NCBI GenBank assembly: GCA_030641185.1
Contig: DAOWHY010000026.1
Location: forward strand, 1-24,621
Direction: 5' to 3'
Length of the DNA: 24,621 nucleotides
From: Candidatus Moraniibacteriota bacterium
GTDB taxonomy: Bacteria; Patescibacteriota; Minisyncoccia; JAHIHE01; JAGLIN01
The first letter of the stretch is position 1. Each line of letters opens with the position of its first letter. This document shows, piece by piece, positions 14,359-22,015 of this stretch. A model generated the notes under the pieces. That model ran no database searches. It was not told where the DNA came from and was given only the letters and a program-made list of their open reading frames with translations. The position numbers and the translations under genes were made by a program.

Positions 14359-15138
14359 ATGATCGTAAGTCTAAAAATATTTCCGTGGAATGGATCTGTG
14401 ATGTATGATTCTGGAAATTGGAATTTAGAAGTGGGCGATATGGTTATTATTAATGTTGATTCTGGAACTGAAATTGCTGTGGTTAAAGAAATCAATATAG
14501 AAGCAGAGACAAAAGAAGAAATACCTAAAATTATAAGAAAAGCGACTTCGGTTGATTTGAGGGCAGTTGAAAGAAATAATCAGAAATGTGTAGAAATAAT
14601 AAAAACCTGCCGTGATTTAGTTAAAGAAAATGGATTGTCAATGAAAATAGTTGATGTCCATTTGAGTTTTGACGGAGGAAAAATAGCCTTTTCGTTTATT
14701 GCTGAAAGCAGAATTGATTTTAGGGGATTAGTAAAAAGTCTTTCAAGAAATTTTCAGAGGTCGGTAAGATTGCATCAAATTGGCTCAAGAGATGAAGCAA
14801 GGAAAAGGGGCGGATTTGGAATTTGCGGTTGCCAACTGTGCTGTGTAAAATTTTTAAAAGATTTACCGAGTGTTACAACCGAAGATGCCAGAGTTCAGCA
14901 GATGGAACATCGTGGAAGCGAAAGAATTTCCGGTTTATGCGGAAGATTAAAGTGCTGTCTGGGATTTGAAACAGAGCAGTATAGAGAACTTTTAAAAAAT
15001 ATGCCAAAGATTGGAAAGGTTGTTAAAGTTGACGGCAAAAAATGCGTAGTTACAGAAATAAATGCGTTGTCTCAAAAAGTCACTGTTAAATTTGAGGATG
15101 AAAACAAAAGAAAAGTATCTGTTAAGGATTTGAAATAG
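14359..15138 (+). CDS. PSP1 / YaaT (RicT-like) domain protein
   Basis: 259 aa. Contains the conserved PSP1 C-terminal domain: the cysteine clusters CGCQLCC (about 156-162) and LCGRLKCCLGFE (about 193-204), with RVQQMEHRGSERISG between them. In Bacillus the homologue RicT (YaaT) works in a Fe-S-bearing complex that helps RNase Y process transcripts; in other phyla the role is unknown. The Cys pattern suggests metal or Fe-S binding. The N-terminal half has the usual small beta domain (GDMVIINVDSGTEIAVV), and there is a KOW-like C-terminal segment (PKIGKVVKVDGKKCVV). The next gene starts 38 bases on, so the two are probably one operon. Confidence 0.88.
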   Translation: MIVSLKIFPWNGSVMYDSGNWNLEVGDMVIINVDSGTEIAVVKEINIEAETKEEIPKIIRKATSVDLRAVERNNQKCVEIIKTCRDLVKENGLSMKIVDVHLSFDGGKIAFSFIAESRIDFRGLVKSLSRNFQRSVRLHQIGSRDEARKRGGFGICGCQLCCVKFLKDLPSVTTEDARVQQMEHRGSERISGLCGRLKCCLGFETEQYRELLKNMPKIGKVVKVDGKKCVVTEINALSQKVTVKFEDENKRKVSVKDLK

Positions 15139-15176
15139 AGCTTAATGGATAAAATAATAATTTATAAAATAAAAAT

Positions 15177-15992
15177 ATGGAATTTGACATAGTTCCACAG
15201 ATTGTAATAGTTTTTTCAATGGGAGTTATAATCCTTATTTTGGGAAAGAATATATCAAAAATAAAAGAAACCCCAGATGATTTTTTGTTTGAAAATAAAA
15301 GTGAAAAAAAAGAAAAGGAAAAATTTTTATATCTTTGCAAAAGATTAACAAGAAGAATTAACAAAGAAAAATACCAAGAAAAAGTTGGTTTATTCTGGGT
15401 TTGGTTTGAAAAAGTTTTGCGTAAATTAAGAATTAATTTTTTAAGGCTGGATAATAAAATCGTTTCTACTTTAGATAAAGTTAAAGAAAAAAATGTAGAG
15501 AATGAAGCTGAAGCTGAAAACAAAGACCAACAGCGGGAATTTGACAAGCCGGAGGATGACGACATAAAGCTGAAAGACGAAAATATGTATACAGACAATA
15601 AGGAGATTGAAAAAAAATCTGGCGATGATGACAGAAAAGCTGAAGATAGTCTTGATTTAGCAACAGAAGAGAATGATTTAACCGCTGTTAATATTGTCAG
15701 TGAGGAAAAAGATGAAAGCAGCAATAAAAACGACATTAAAACTGATGAATTAAATATTGGAGATAAAAATAAAAAAGGGAAAGAAGGAGAATACATTGAT
15801 CTTATTTCGAAAAACCCGGTTGATATTAAGTCTTATTGGAAATTGGGAATAGTTTATTCTAGAAGAAAAAATTATAAAGACGCTATTTCCTGTTTCCGGC
15901 AAATTACAAAAATAGATCCGACTTATACGAAAGCTAAGAAAAAAATTGTTGATTTAATGGGAAGAATGAAGAAAAACAAAGACGGAAAATAA
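15177..15992 (+). CDS. Membrane-anchored acidic protein with C-terminal TPR
   Basis: 271 aa. One transmembrane helix (about residues 7-23, IVIVFSMGVIILILG), a basic stretch (about 30-75), a long, highly charged and probably disordered acidic linker (about 95-200, with repeated EEK/DDD/ENK), then a TPR-type helical pair (about 205-260: SYWKLGIVYSRRKNYKDAI, then FRQITKIDPTYTKA). TPRs usually carry protein partners. It follows the PSP1 gene closely, so a link with PSP1 function is possible but unproven. The stop codon is part of the palindrome at 15986-16041. Confidence 0.75.
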   Translation: MEFDIVPQIVIVFSMGVIILILGKNISKIKETPDDFLFENKSEKKEKEKFLYLCKRLTRRINKEKYQEKVGLFWVWFEKVLRKLRINFLRLDNKIVSTLDKVKEKNVENEAEAENKDQQREFDKPEDDDIKLKDENMYTDNKEIEKKSGDDDRKAEDSLDLATEENDLTAVNIVSEEKDESSNKNDIKTDELNIGDKNKKGKEGEYIDLISKNPVDIKSYWKLGIVYSRRKNYKDAISCFRQITKIDPTYTKAKKKIVDLMGRMKKNKDGK

Positions 15993-16041
15993 ACATTCTG
16001 AAGGCGACATTAGCTAATGTCGCCTTCAGAATGTTTATTTT
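15986..16041. terminator. 56-bp perfect palindrome, probable bidirectional terminator
   Basis: Every base of 15986-16013 pairs with 16014-16041 without mismatch; the centre is attagctaat. The ends are AAAATAAA / TTTATTTT, so each strand gives a GC-rich stem followed by a T-rich end. The left half includes the TAA stop (15990-15992) of the TPR gene. It separates that gene from the tRNA pair. Confidence 0.9.
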
Positions 16042-16058
16042 AGCAAAATGTATATTTT

Positions 16059-16130
16059 GCCGACTTAGCTCAGTGGTAGAGCAGCTGTTTTGTAAACAGC
16101 AGGTCGTCAGTTCGAATCTGACAGTCGGCT
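16059..16130 (+). tRNA. tRNA-Thr (anticodon TGT)
   Basis: 72 nt. Acceptor stem GCCGACT / AGTCGGC, D-arm AGCTCAGTGGTAGAGC, anticodon stem GCTGT / ACAGC around loop TTTGTAA, T-arm with TTCGAAT. Discriminator base T. CCA is not encoded. Confidence 0.95.
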
Positions 16131-16155
16131 CAGAAATCATTTTAACATGCTTCTC

Positions 16156-16228
16156 GCCGTTGTAGCTCAGTTGGTAGAGCAGCTCCATGGTAAGGAGCAG
16201 GTCTGCGGTTCGAGTCCGCACAACGGCT
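16156..16228 (+). tRNA. tRNA-Thr (anticodon GGT)
   Basis: 73 nt. Acceptor stem GCCGTTG / CAACGGC, anticodon stem GCTCC / GGAGC around loop ATGGTAA, T-arm with TTCGAGT. Discriminator base T, CCA not encoded. Its last eight bases, CAACGGCT, are repeated directly behind it (16229-16236), which may mark an old insertion or slippage. Confidence 0.95.
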
Positions 16229-16628
16229 CAACGGCTCAGGAAAAGAATACTGCAATTGATTTTGTGGTGTTTTTTTGTTGATTTTACGATGGTTTTGTGA
16301 TATTCTGCACTTAGATACGAGGGATGTTCTGTTTATTGAAAGGAATTTGGATTTTTCTAAAGCTGAACGGAAGAACGGCAATCATCTTGCTGCAAGGCAG
16401 ATTTAATAATATGAGTGATGAAAGGAAATTATTATACTAATCCCGATACTATTTTAGAAAAAGATTTATTATCAAGGCACTTGAAAATAAATTTAAAAAG
16501 CTTTAGAAATGCTTTAAAATAAGGGTTTTAGATTTTATTTAATTTCATCGCTCTTGCTTTTGGGAAATGGGGGAAGGAGAATGGGTTGAGTTTTTGGAAG
16601 AGTGATTTATAATTTTTATAAAGATATT
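16229..16628. other. 400-base non-coding stretch with probable gene debris
   Basis: No convincing gene. A short open frame ending at 16406 reads DTRDVLFIERNLDFSKAERK and then NGNHLAARQI before TAA; it loosely resembles the LFINA...QNxL region of type I restriction methylases, but this is too short to assign. The promoter of the AAA ATPase lies at its right end. The stretch begins right after the tRNA-Thr gene, a usual place for foreign DNA to enter. Confidence 0.4.
16586..16613 (+). promoter_or_regulatory. Promoter of the AAA ATPase gene
   Basis: TTGAGT (16586-16591), 16 bases, TATAAT (16608-16613). The ATG at 16629 would follow the expected transcription start by only about ten bases, so the mRNA is nearly leaderless. 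This supports 16629 and not 16742 as the start of the gene. Confidence 0.6.
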
Positions 16629-18043
16629 ATGTTTATAAAAAAATCACAATCAAAAATTTTAGATTATTTAGTGATGAAAAAGATTTTGAAGTAAAGAATA
16701 TCAATATTCCAAATAGTCTAAATAAAGGTAGCGGTTTAACTTTGTTTGTTGGTGAAAACGGATGCGGAAAAACAACTCTACTTGATGCTTTTGTATTGTC
16801 CTTACTCTCATACAAGGCAGACGGTTTTTCATTAAGTGATTTTTTTAATCCAGATAAAAAAACAAATATTCAAGTATTTTCTGAGAAAGATTTTGAATAT
16901 AAAGCCACAATGGGAAATATGAAATACAAAGCACAAGGATTTGCTTTTGAGGCAGGTATAAGATCAAGAGAAATAAAAAAATATCTGTCATCAATTATTG
17001 TAAATGATCAAAAATATATTCGGGCAGATGGAGAAACAAAGCCAGAAGACGGAAAGCCTGACTTGAGAGTGAGCGTAAATAATCCGTGGAGCGGTTCAAG
17101 ATTTAACGAAAATGATATTTTGTTTTTAGATAAAAACCGCACTTACCAAATTTGTTCAGGTACTTATAATCCGACAAGATTTGATCGTTTAATGGAAGAT
17201 TTCGATTTTCAATATCTGAAACAGGAAGATAATCCTATTAATTGCAACGAAAAATTAGGGAGTGTTTCAAATAATATTGAAAATGAATTTTTGCAAAATG
17301 CCATAAATAAATTTCAAGAAATAAGCGGAGAAAATATTTCTTTAGCCCATATAAATAATTGGACACCGCACAATAAAGCATTTTTTGGTATAGAAAAAGA
17401 AAATAAACAGCACATTTCATTGGATAATTTAGGATCTGGCTATGAAATGATTTTTTCTTTGCTTTATTCTTTTTATCTCTCACAACAAAGCGATAAACAA
17501 CTAATAGTTTTTATTGATGAGCCTGAATTACATTTACACCCAAAACTTCAAGAAGACTTTGTAAAAATACTTTTAGAATTTTCAAAAACTGCACAAATAA
17601 TTTTAACCACTCATTCGCCACTTTTTGTGAAACAGGTTTTATATAATGAGAAAGTGCAAGTTAATATTTTGAAAAAAGGAAATAACGAAGTAAAAATTAC
17701 AAAAATCAAAGACAGAGTATTATCTTACTTGTCGTCAAATGAAATAAATTTTATTGCCTTTGGCTTGCCAACTGAAGAATATTATAATGAGTTATTCGAA
17801 GAATTGTATGAAAAATATAAACAAACAACAAATAATGAAAGTTTAAGTATTAAAGATTTTGACGTTCATTTTTTCCGGAATGATAAACAAGAATCCTCAA
17901 GTTATCCATACAATGGCATAATCAATCAAGTTAGTATTCACACTCATTTGAGAACACAAATTCATCATCGCGGAACTGCTGGGCAAGCAGACATTGCACA
18001 AATAAAACAATCTATTGAAAAAATGAGAACATTTTTAATTTAA
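16629..18043 (+). CDS. AAA family ATPase (overcoming-lysogeny/RloA-like), frameshifted near its start
   Basis: SMC/RecF-like ATPase of the type found in restriction and phage-defence loci. The long open part is 16742-18043 (433 aa): Walker A GENGCGKTT, Walker B VFIDEPELHLHP, and the H-loop LTTHSP. The natural N-terminal strand is upstream in a different frame: ATG at 16629 gives MFIKK, and with one additional A in the run of seven A (16637-16643) it would continue ITIKNFRLFSDEK through to the Walker A, about 471 aa in total. So the gene is either disrupted, read by slippage in the A-tract, or has a sequencing error. The C-terminus has LRTQIHHRGTAG, an R-x4-H pattern like that of HEPN RNases, followed by IKQSIEKMRTFL; this is a tentative similarity. 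A remnant of another defence gene follows. Confidence 0.75.
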
Positions 18044-18052
18044 AAAAAATAA

Positions 18053-18160
18053 ATGCCCCAAATCTCAATTATAAAAAAATCAGATATTTAAGAAGCGCGC
18101 AGGTTTGACGCGGAGTGTTTTAAATCTGAATATTTAGAAATTAAGAGAGGAGTTAAATAA
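18053..18160 (+). pseudogene. Remnant of a type I restriction specificity subunit-like gene
   Basis: 36 codons with an in-frame TAA: MPQISIIKKSDI, stop, EARRFDAECFKSEYLEIKR, then GVK and a second TAA. The phrase E-A-x-R-x-D-A-E-x-F-K-x-E-Y-L resembles the N-terminus of many HsdS-like proteins. The same frame continues sensibly over the first stop, which points to a decayed gene. It starts nine bases after the ATPase stop, so the two were probably one operon. The family assignment is from memory of the motif and is moderate. Confidence 0.5.
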
Positions 18161-18175
18161 TTTTATTTTTTAACA

Positions 18176-18496
18176 ATGAAAAGGCATAAGATTTGGTATA
18201 AGAGAGAACTTTTTAAAAATCATTTCAAATCGTATAAGGATTGGGATAAATTTAATTCTCCTTCGGGAGATAAGCAGCCGGGGAGATACGCGGCGGATGT
18301 TTTGCAGTGTAAAAATCCGGAATGTCCGAGAGAGGGGATGACAATTAGCGAACACGAAGCGTTTTATTGTTTTGCCAGCCAGTCGTTTGTGAAAAGAGTT
18401 TATCTGAAAGTAGTTAGAATTACAAAGAAGAATGATAATAGCAATAGGACGTATACCTGTCCGTTTTGCGGAGATAGTGATGTCGGGGAGGCGTAA
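18176..18496 (+). CDS. Small zinc-ribbon-like protein of unknown function
   Basis: 106 aa, not recognised as a named family. The first 40 residues are basic and aromatic (MKRHKIWYKRELFKNHFKSY). Two cysteine pairs, C45-x4-C50 and C95PFC98, are spaced as in a split zinc ribbon. The C-terminus is acidic (GDSDVGEA). No membrane segment. It precedes rpmG, also a zinc-ribbon protein, but a transcription link is not evident; the start has no clear SD. Confidence 0.6.
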   Translation: MKRHKIWYKRELFKNHFKSYKDWDKFNSPSGDKQPGRYAADVLQCKNPECPREGMTISEHEAFYCFASQSFVKRVYLKVVRITKKNDNSNRTYTCPFCGDSDVGEA

Positions 18497-18617
18497 TTCT
18501 TAAATTTTTTGCGTTTTTATCACGCCTCTTGATAAATTGTTTTATTTGTGTTAAGTTAAATTAAGTTAAAGCGGTTTGCTTTTGCAATCTTGCTTTTTTA
18601 ATCTCTAATTTGTTATT

Positions 18618-18779
18618 ATGTCACAGGATAGCCTAATTAAATTTCAATGCAGAAAATGCAAGCAGATTAATTATTATTCCACGAAGAATAAAAAGACAAC
18701 CAAGAAAAAAATTGAATTAAATAAATATTGTCGTTTTTGTAAAAAACACACGGAGCATAGGGAGATGAAGGGAAAATAA
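18618..18779 (+). CDS. rpmG: 50S ribosomal protein L33
   Basis: 53 aa, the normal length for bL33, a small basic protein of the large ribosomal subunit. It reads MSQDSLIKFQCRKCKQINYY, then STKNKKTTKKKIELNKYC, then RFCKKHTEHREMKGK. Both CxxC pairs (C11/C14 and C38/C41) are kept, so this is the zinc-binding form. A tRNA-Trp gene follows; rpmG and tRNA-Trp are neighbours in many bacteria, often ahead of secE-nusG, but here secE-nusG do not follow. Confidence 0.93.
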   Translation: MSQDSLIKFQCRKCKQINYYSTKNKKTTKKKIELNKYCRFCKKHTEHREMKGK

Positions 18780-18808
18780 ATTGTTCTATTTGGAACTTTC
18801 TTATTTTT

Positions 18809-18926
18809 GTCATCTTGAAGGAGTCGCAACGACTGAGAGATCTCTGAGTTGTCTTAATATATACATTATTTTTGTATGGTATTATTTATAGATTTCTCAC
18901 TCCATTGCGGTTCCGTTCGAAATGAC
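18809..18926. repeat. Degenerate gtcat...atgac inverted repeat between rpmG and tRNA-Trp
   Basis: Starts gtcatcttgaaggag and ends cgttcgaaatgac, with inner parts gactgagagatctc / gatttctcactcc. It is a long imperfect palindrome with an AT-rich centre, of the same general type as the other gtcatt palindromes in the window. Confidence 0.65.
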
Positions 18927-18947
18927 AGGCTTATTCTATACATTTCC

Positions 18948-19018
18948 GGGAGCTTAGTTTAGCGGTAGAACTTCGGTCTCCAAAACCGACGGCGGGGGTT
19001 CGATTCCCTCTGCTCCTG
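18948..19018 (+). tRNA. tRNA-Trp (anticodon CCA)
   Basis: 71 nt. Anticodon stem TCGGT / ACCGA around loop CTCCAAA, D-arm GTTTAGCGGTAGAAC, T-loop TTCGATT, discriminator G73 as expected for Trp. The acceptor stem has a G-U pair at its end (1-72) and a U-U mismatch at 7-66. CCA is not encoded (CT follows G73). Confidence 0.92.
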
Positions 19019-19023
19019 CTGAT

Positions 19024-19058
19024 AAAACAATTCCCTGTTTTAGGGGGTTGTTTTTTTT
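19024..19058 (+). terminator. Terminator after tRNA-Trp
   Basis: Stem AAAACAATTCCCT (19024-19036) with AGGGGGTTGTTTT (19042-19054), two G-U pairs, loop GTTTT, and a run of eight T (19051-19058). A typical intrinsic terminator. Confidence 0.88.
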
Positions 19059-19141
19059 GTGGAAATTTTTTGGATTTAATGTTATTATTAAGATATTCAG
19101 ATTTATGAATATATTACAAACCTAATCTGTTAACATCAAGA

Positions 19142-20137
19142 ATGATTGGCGATTTAATCCTTATTTTTATTTTTGTTGTAATTTGGCAAAGAATTATCAA
19201 GCTCAGGAAAACTAATTTCAGAGAGTTTATTTTTGAACTCTCTATTTATTTAGCGGTTTTTTGTTTGAATTTAATTTTATATAAATTTTCTTCTCTGCTA
19301 CTTTCTTTTATTTTTGACTTTGGTCTTTTTCCGAGTATTGTCGGAATTTTTGCTTTAAGCTTTATTATTTTTTATGTGATAGCTCGTTTTTCTGTATATT
19401 ATTTTTTCAAGAAAAAACATTGGACTGTTGAAAAGCGAGAAAAAATAATCGACAAAGAGATGAGCTTTTTTGATTTTTTTATTCACAGTATGGAAGATTT
19501 TCAAAAAGCGTTTATCATATTCTTTGCAATTAATCTTGTTATAATCTTCACTTTACTCAATAGCTTTGTTGATGTTTTTACGCATCAGAAAATTTTGAAT
19601 TATGAAAACAATAAAAACATCAATATTAAAGCTGAGTCTCTTATAAAAAACGCAAAAGGATCTTCTTTGGCAATAAAAAACCTTGAAGAAACTTTGGACT
19701 TTCTTAGTGTTGTTAATCCAAGAGCTTACGAAAAAATTGTCAAAAATACAAACGAATTCGTTTTTTCTTCAAGAAATATGAGGCCTGTTCTTGCCATGGC
19801 GCATATGCCGGCGAATTATATTGAAATTGATCCAATATTTTCCAAGCCGTTTAATTCAGTTGAAGACAAAATTTATTTTGCGTCTATTCTTGTTCATGAA
19901 GCCGAGCATTTGAAAAATTTTAAACCCAATGGAGGGCTTCTTGTGAATATTCCAAATTACGCTTATTTAAGCTTAAAATGCAATCCGTTAACCAACTATC
20001 AATATTTTACTGATATCAGAAGATCAATTTTTATATTCGGTGATGAATGGTGCGCGCAAGTAAGCGAGGTAAAATTTTTAAGGCAGTTTAATGTTGATTA
20101 TAAGGGAGATTGGATAAGGCATTTTGAGGATAATTAA
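19142..20137 (+). CDS. Membrane protein with HExxH metalloprotease-like motif
   Basis: 331 aa. About four transmembrane helices in the first half (about 3-19, 32-52, 62-84, 122-142), then a soluble domain. The motif HEAEH (252-256, context ILVHEAEHLKNF) fits the zinc-binding HExxH of metallopeptidases, and E302 or E309 in GDEWCAQVSE could be the third ligand. The domain also has YIEIDPIF and FASILVHEAEH, which resemble the context in minigluzincin-like proteases; the exact family is not recognised. It begins a series of surface or envelope proteins. The last 66 bases of the gene recur as a direct repeat at 20691-20756. Confidence 0.7.
   Translation: MIGDLILIFIFVVIWQRIIKLRKTNFREFIFELSIYLAVFCLNLILYKFSSLLLSFIFDFGLFPSIVGIFALSFIIFYVIARFSVYYFFKKKHWTVEKREKIIDKEMSFFDFFIHSMEDFQKAFIIFFAINLVIIFTLLNSFVDVFTHQKILNYENNKNINIKAESLIKNAKGSSLAIKNLEETLDFLSVVNPRAYEKIVKNTNEFVFSSRNMRPVLAMAHMPANYIEIDPIFSKPFNSVEDKIYFASILVHEAEHLKNFKPNGGLLVNIPNYAYLSLKCNPLTNYQYFTDIRRSIFIFGDEWCAQVSEVKFLRQFNVDYKGDWIRHFEDN
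20072..20137 (+). repeat. 66-bp direct repeat, copy 1 (3' end of the metalloprotease-like gene)
   Basis: aaatttttaaggcagtttaa... through the stop TAA. It is identical to 20691-20756 except for one G/A change (aagggag against aaggaag). The two copies enclose the gene at 20171-20650. Confidence 0.95.
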
Positions 20138-20170
20138 GATATAACAAGCTTTAATCAGTGAGAGAAAAAA

Positions 20171-20650
20171 ATGATTTTTAAACCCAATGTTAATTCGCAC
20201 AGAAGATTCAGCAATAGGTTTGTTATATTATTGTCATTTATTACTTTGATAATGATTTTGGCTATATATCACACTATTGAAAGTGCAAAAAATCCTCCAA
20301 TAGCAAAAACTAATAAAACAGAATATGGTATTTCTGAAAAAATATCGCTTGAAATTGAAAACAAATTGCCGCAATCAATTGCAATTATGGGATGTAAGGC
20401 ATTTATTGTTCAACAGAAACAAAATGGAACTTGGGTAAACAGTTCTAATGGACTATTTTGTAATCGTGATGAAGAATTTGGAATTTATACTAATCGAAAA
20501 AGTAAAATAGATTTTACACTAAAATATTCTGGTGAATATCGAATATTCATTGATTATAAGATGATAGCATCTGGCAGATATAATAATAGTATCAATAAAA
20601 AGCCATCATATCTTCCAAAGCTTTATTCGAATGAGTTTAGTGTAAAATAA
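20171..20650 (+). CDS. Single-pass membrane protein with extracytoplasmic beta domain
   Basis: 159 aa, not recognised. One transmembrane helix (about 19-37, VILLSFITLIMILAIYH) follows a short basic cytoplasmic tail, so the rest faces outward. The outer domain has alternating strands (KISLEIENKLPQSIAIMG, then FTLKYSGEYRIFIDYK) that suggest an Ig-like fold, with two cysteines (about 75 and 98) that may pair. It is bracketed by 66-bp direct repeats, one of which is the end of the upstream gene, so this segment may have entered after the neighbour was already in place. Confidence 0.65.
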   Translation: MIFKPNVNSHRRFSNRFVILLSFITLIMILAIYHTIESAKNPPIAKTNKTEYGISEKISLEIENKLPQSIAIMGCKAFIVQQKQNGTWVNSSNGLFCNRDEEFGIYTNRKSKIDFTLKYSGEYRIFIDYKMIASGRYNNSINKKPSYLPKLYSNEFSVK

Positions 20651-20690
20651 TTGAGTATCGTTTGTTGTTATAAGTAGGGGAGTTAAGTTC

Positions 20691-20756
20691 AAATTTTTAA
20701 GGCAGTTTAATGTTGATTATAAGGAAGATTGGATAAGGCATTTTGAGGATAATTAA
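20691..20756 (+). repeat. 66-bp direct repeat, copy 2 (detached copy of a gene 3' end)
   Basis: Repeats the last 22 codons of the 19142-20137 gene, stop included, with one base change (Gly to Glu in the reading KGDWIR). There is no upstream coding sequence attached to it, so it is a gene fragment. Confidence 0.95.
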
Positions 20757-20791
20757 ATTTTTAATAAAATTGTAATTACTAAATAAAAAAT

Positions 20792-21979
20792 ATGATTAAT
20801 TTAATGGGATTTGATTTAACCGTTATTTTTTCTTTTGTTGGATTGGTATATCTTTTATATGCCACAATTGATTATCTTGGAAACAAGCTTTTTAATTTTC
20901 GGATATTCAAGCCGAGGAAATTTATTAAGGAAGTGTTGTTAATTAATATAGGTTTTGTCACTTTTGTTTTAATAGGTATTGTAGAAATGACTATAACAGG
21001 AACAAAAGGTCCAAACGATTATCTTGGGCTATTTGGGTATCTGTCCATGACTGTCTTAGCGGGTTCTGTTATGGCTCCTTGGTTTTATCTTCCATTATTA
21101 GCATTTTTATTAGCATTTTCTTTGGTAGTTTTAAGGATCTATCAGTATATTTTCAGAAAATCTCAAAAAAGTAAAATAGTTTGGATGATGGGATTAATAA
21201 CAGCAGTTGTTTTTGTTAGTTTTAGCCTTGGAGTTTCTGATTATAGAATAGTGTTGTGCCAGTTAAAATATGAAAATTTAGGTAGAACAATAACAAGCTC
21301 AGAACTTATTGGAAGAGAATGTGCAAGAAAAATAGCGGTTGAAAATAATGAAGTGGAAGTATGCGGAAAATTTGGAGATCCAGGTGAATGCTATTATGAA
21401 TTTGGAGTAAAACTGAACGATAAGTCTCTTTGCGATAAAATTGAAGAGGAAAGTGAATACAAATTTTATGCTTCTGACTGTTATTCTGAAGTTGCTCTAA
21501 ATACAAAAGATTCATCTTTATGTAAAAAAATTAATAATCGCATGAATATTAGAAGATGTTTTATTAAAACAGCTGATCTTTCTGCCGCTGCTAAAAACGC
21601 TATAGAAAAAGGAGAGCCGCAACTTTGCGTTCAAGAAAAAAACCATGAAGAAATGGACAGGTGCTATTATGATTTTATTAAATTTTATTATGATAATACC
21701 GATCTCTATATGGACTTAGATTGTTACCTTCAGAATTATATTGATCCGAAATGTATGTATAATTCTGAATATTGTAATTATGAAAAAAAGATTGAATGCT
21801 ATGACTTTTTTGCCAAAAGTCCGAGAAGCGAGAAAGGTAAAAAATATACAGCGGAATCGTTTATTGAATTATGTAATAATATTAAAAATCGGGATTTATA
21901 TGATAAATGTTACAAATTCAAAAAAGTGGATATTTCCACATATGATTCTTCGGGTCAAGTCAGAACAACATTTCCATAA
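20792..21979 (+). CDS. Polytopic membrane protein with cysteine-rich repeat domain
   Basis: 395 aa. Four hydrophobic segments (about 7-25, 45-63, 75-115, 129-148) are followed by a secreted-type domain of about 240 residues. This domain has a loose repeat in which C-x2-I, R-x2-CY, and D-x-SLC-x-KI recur every 25-35 residues (ECYYEF...KSLCDKI...DCYSEVA...SSLCKKI...RRCFIKTA...QLCVQE...DRCYYDF). About 20 cysteines lie in this part, implying disulfides outside the membrane. The same repeat type is in the gene at 22576. Such Cys repeats occur in hypothetical proteins of CPR bacteria and DPANN archaea; no function is known to me. Confidence 0.7.
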   Translation: MINLMGFDLTVIFSFVGLVYLLYATIDYLGNKLFNFRIFKPRKFIKEVLLINIGFVTFVLIGIVEMTITGTKGPNDYLGLFGYLSMTVLAGSVMAPWFYLPLLAFLLAFSLVVLRIYQYIFRKSQKSKIVWMMGLITAVVFVSFSLGVSDYRIVLCQLKYENLGRTITSSELIGRECARKIAVENNEVEVCGKFGDPGECYYEFGVKLNDKSLCDKIEEESEYKFYASDCYSEVALNTKDSSLCKKINNRMNIRRCFIKTADLSAAAKNAIEKGEPQLCVQEKNHEEMDRCYYDFIKFYYDNTDLYMDLDCYLQNYIDPKCMYNSEYCNYEKKIECYDFFAKSPRSEKGKKYTAESFIELCNNIKNRDLYDKCYKFKKVDISTYDSSGQVRTTFP

Positions 21980-22015
21980 ACAATGCTTTGAAATTTTACA
22001 AATTATACTTTCACT

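Noticed and set aside
15122..15796. 224-codon antisense open frame, Ser/Phe rich
   Set aside because: Mirror image of the acidic Lys/Glu/Asp-rich linker of the TPR protein.
15934..16381. Minus-strand open frames across the two tRNA genes
   Set aside because: Common artefacts of tRNA sequence (the RTRTADLLL and FELTTCCLQ type peptides); the tRNAs are certain.
18780..18947. Possible small RNA gene between rpmG and tRNA-Trp
   Set aside because: The structure is explained by a degenerate gtcat...atgac palindrome; no promoter-terminator pair was seen.
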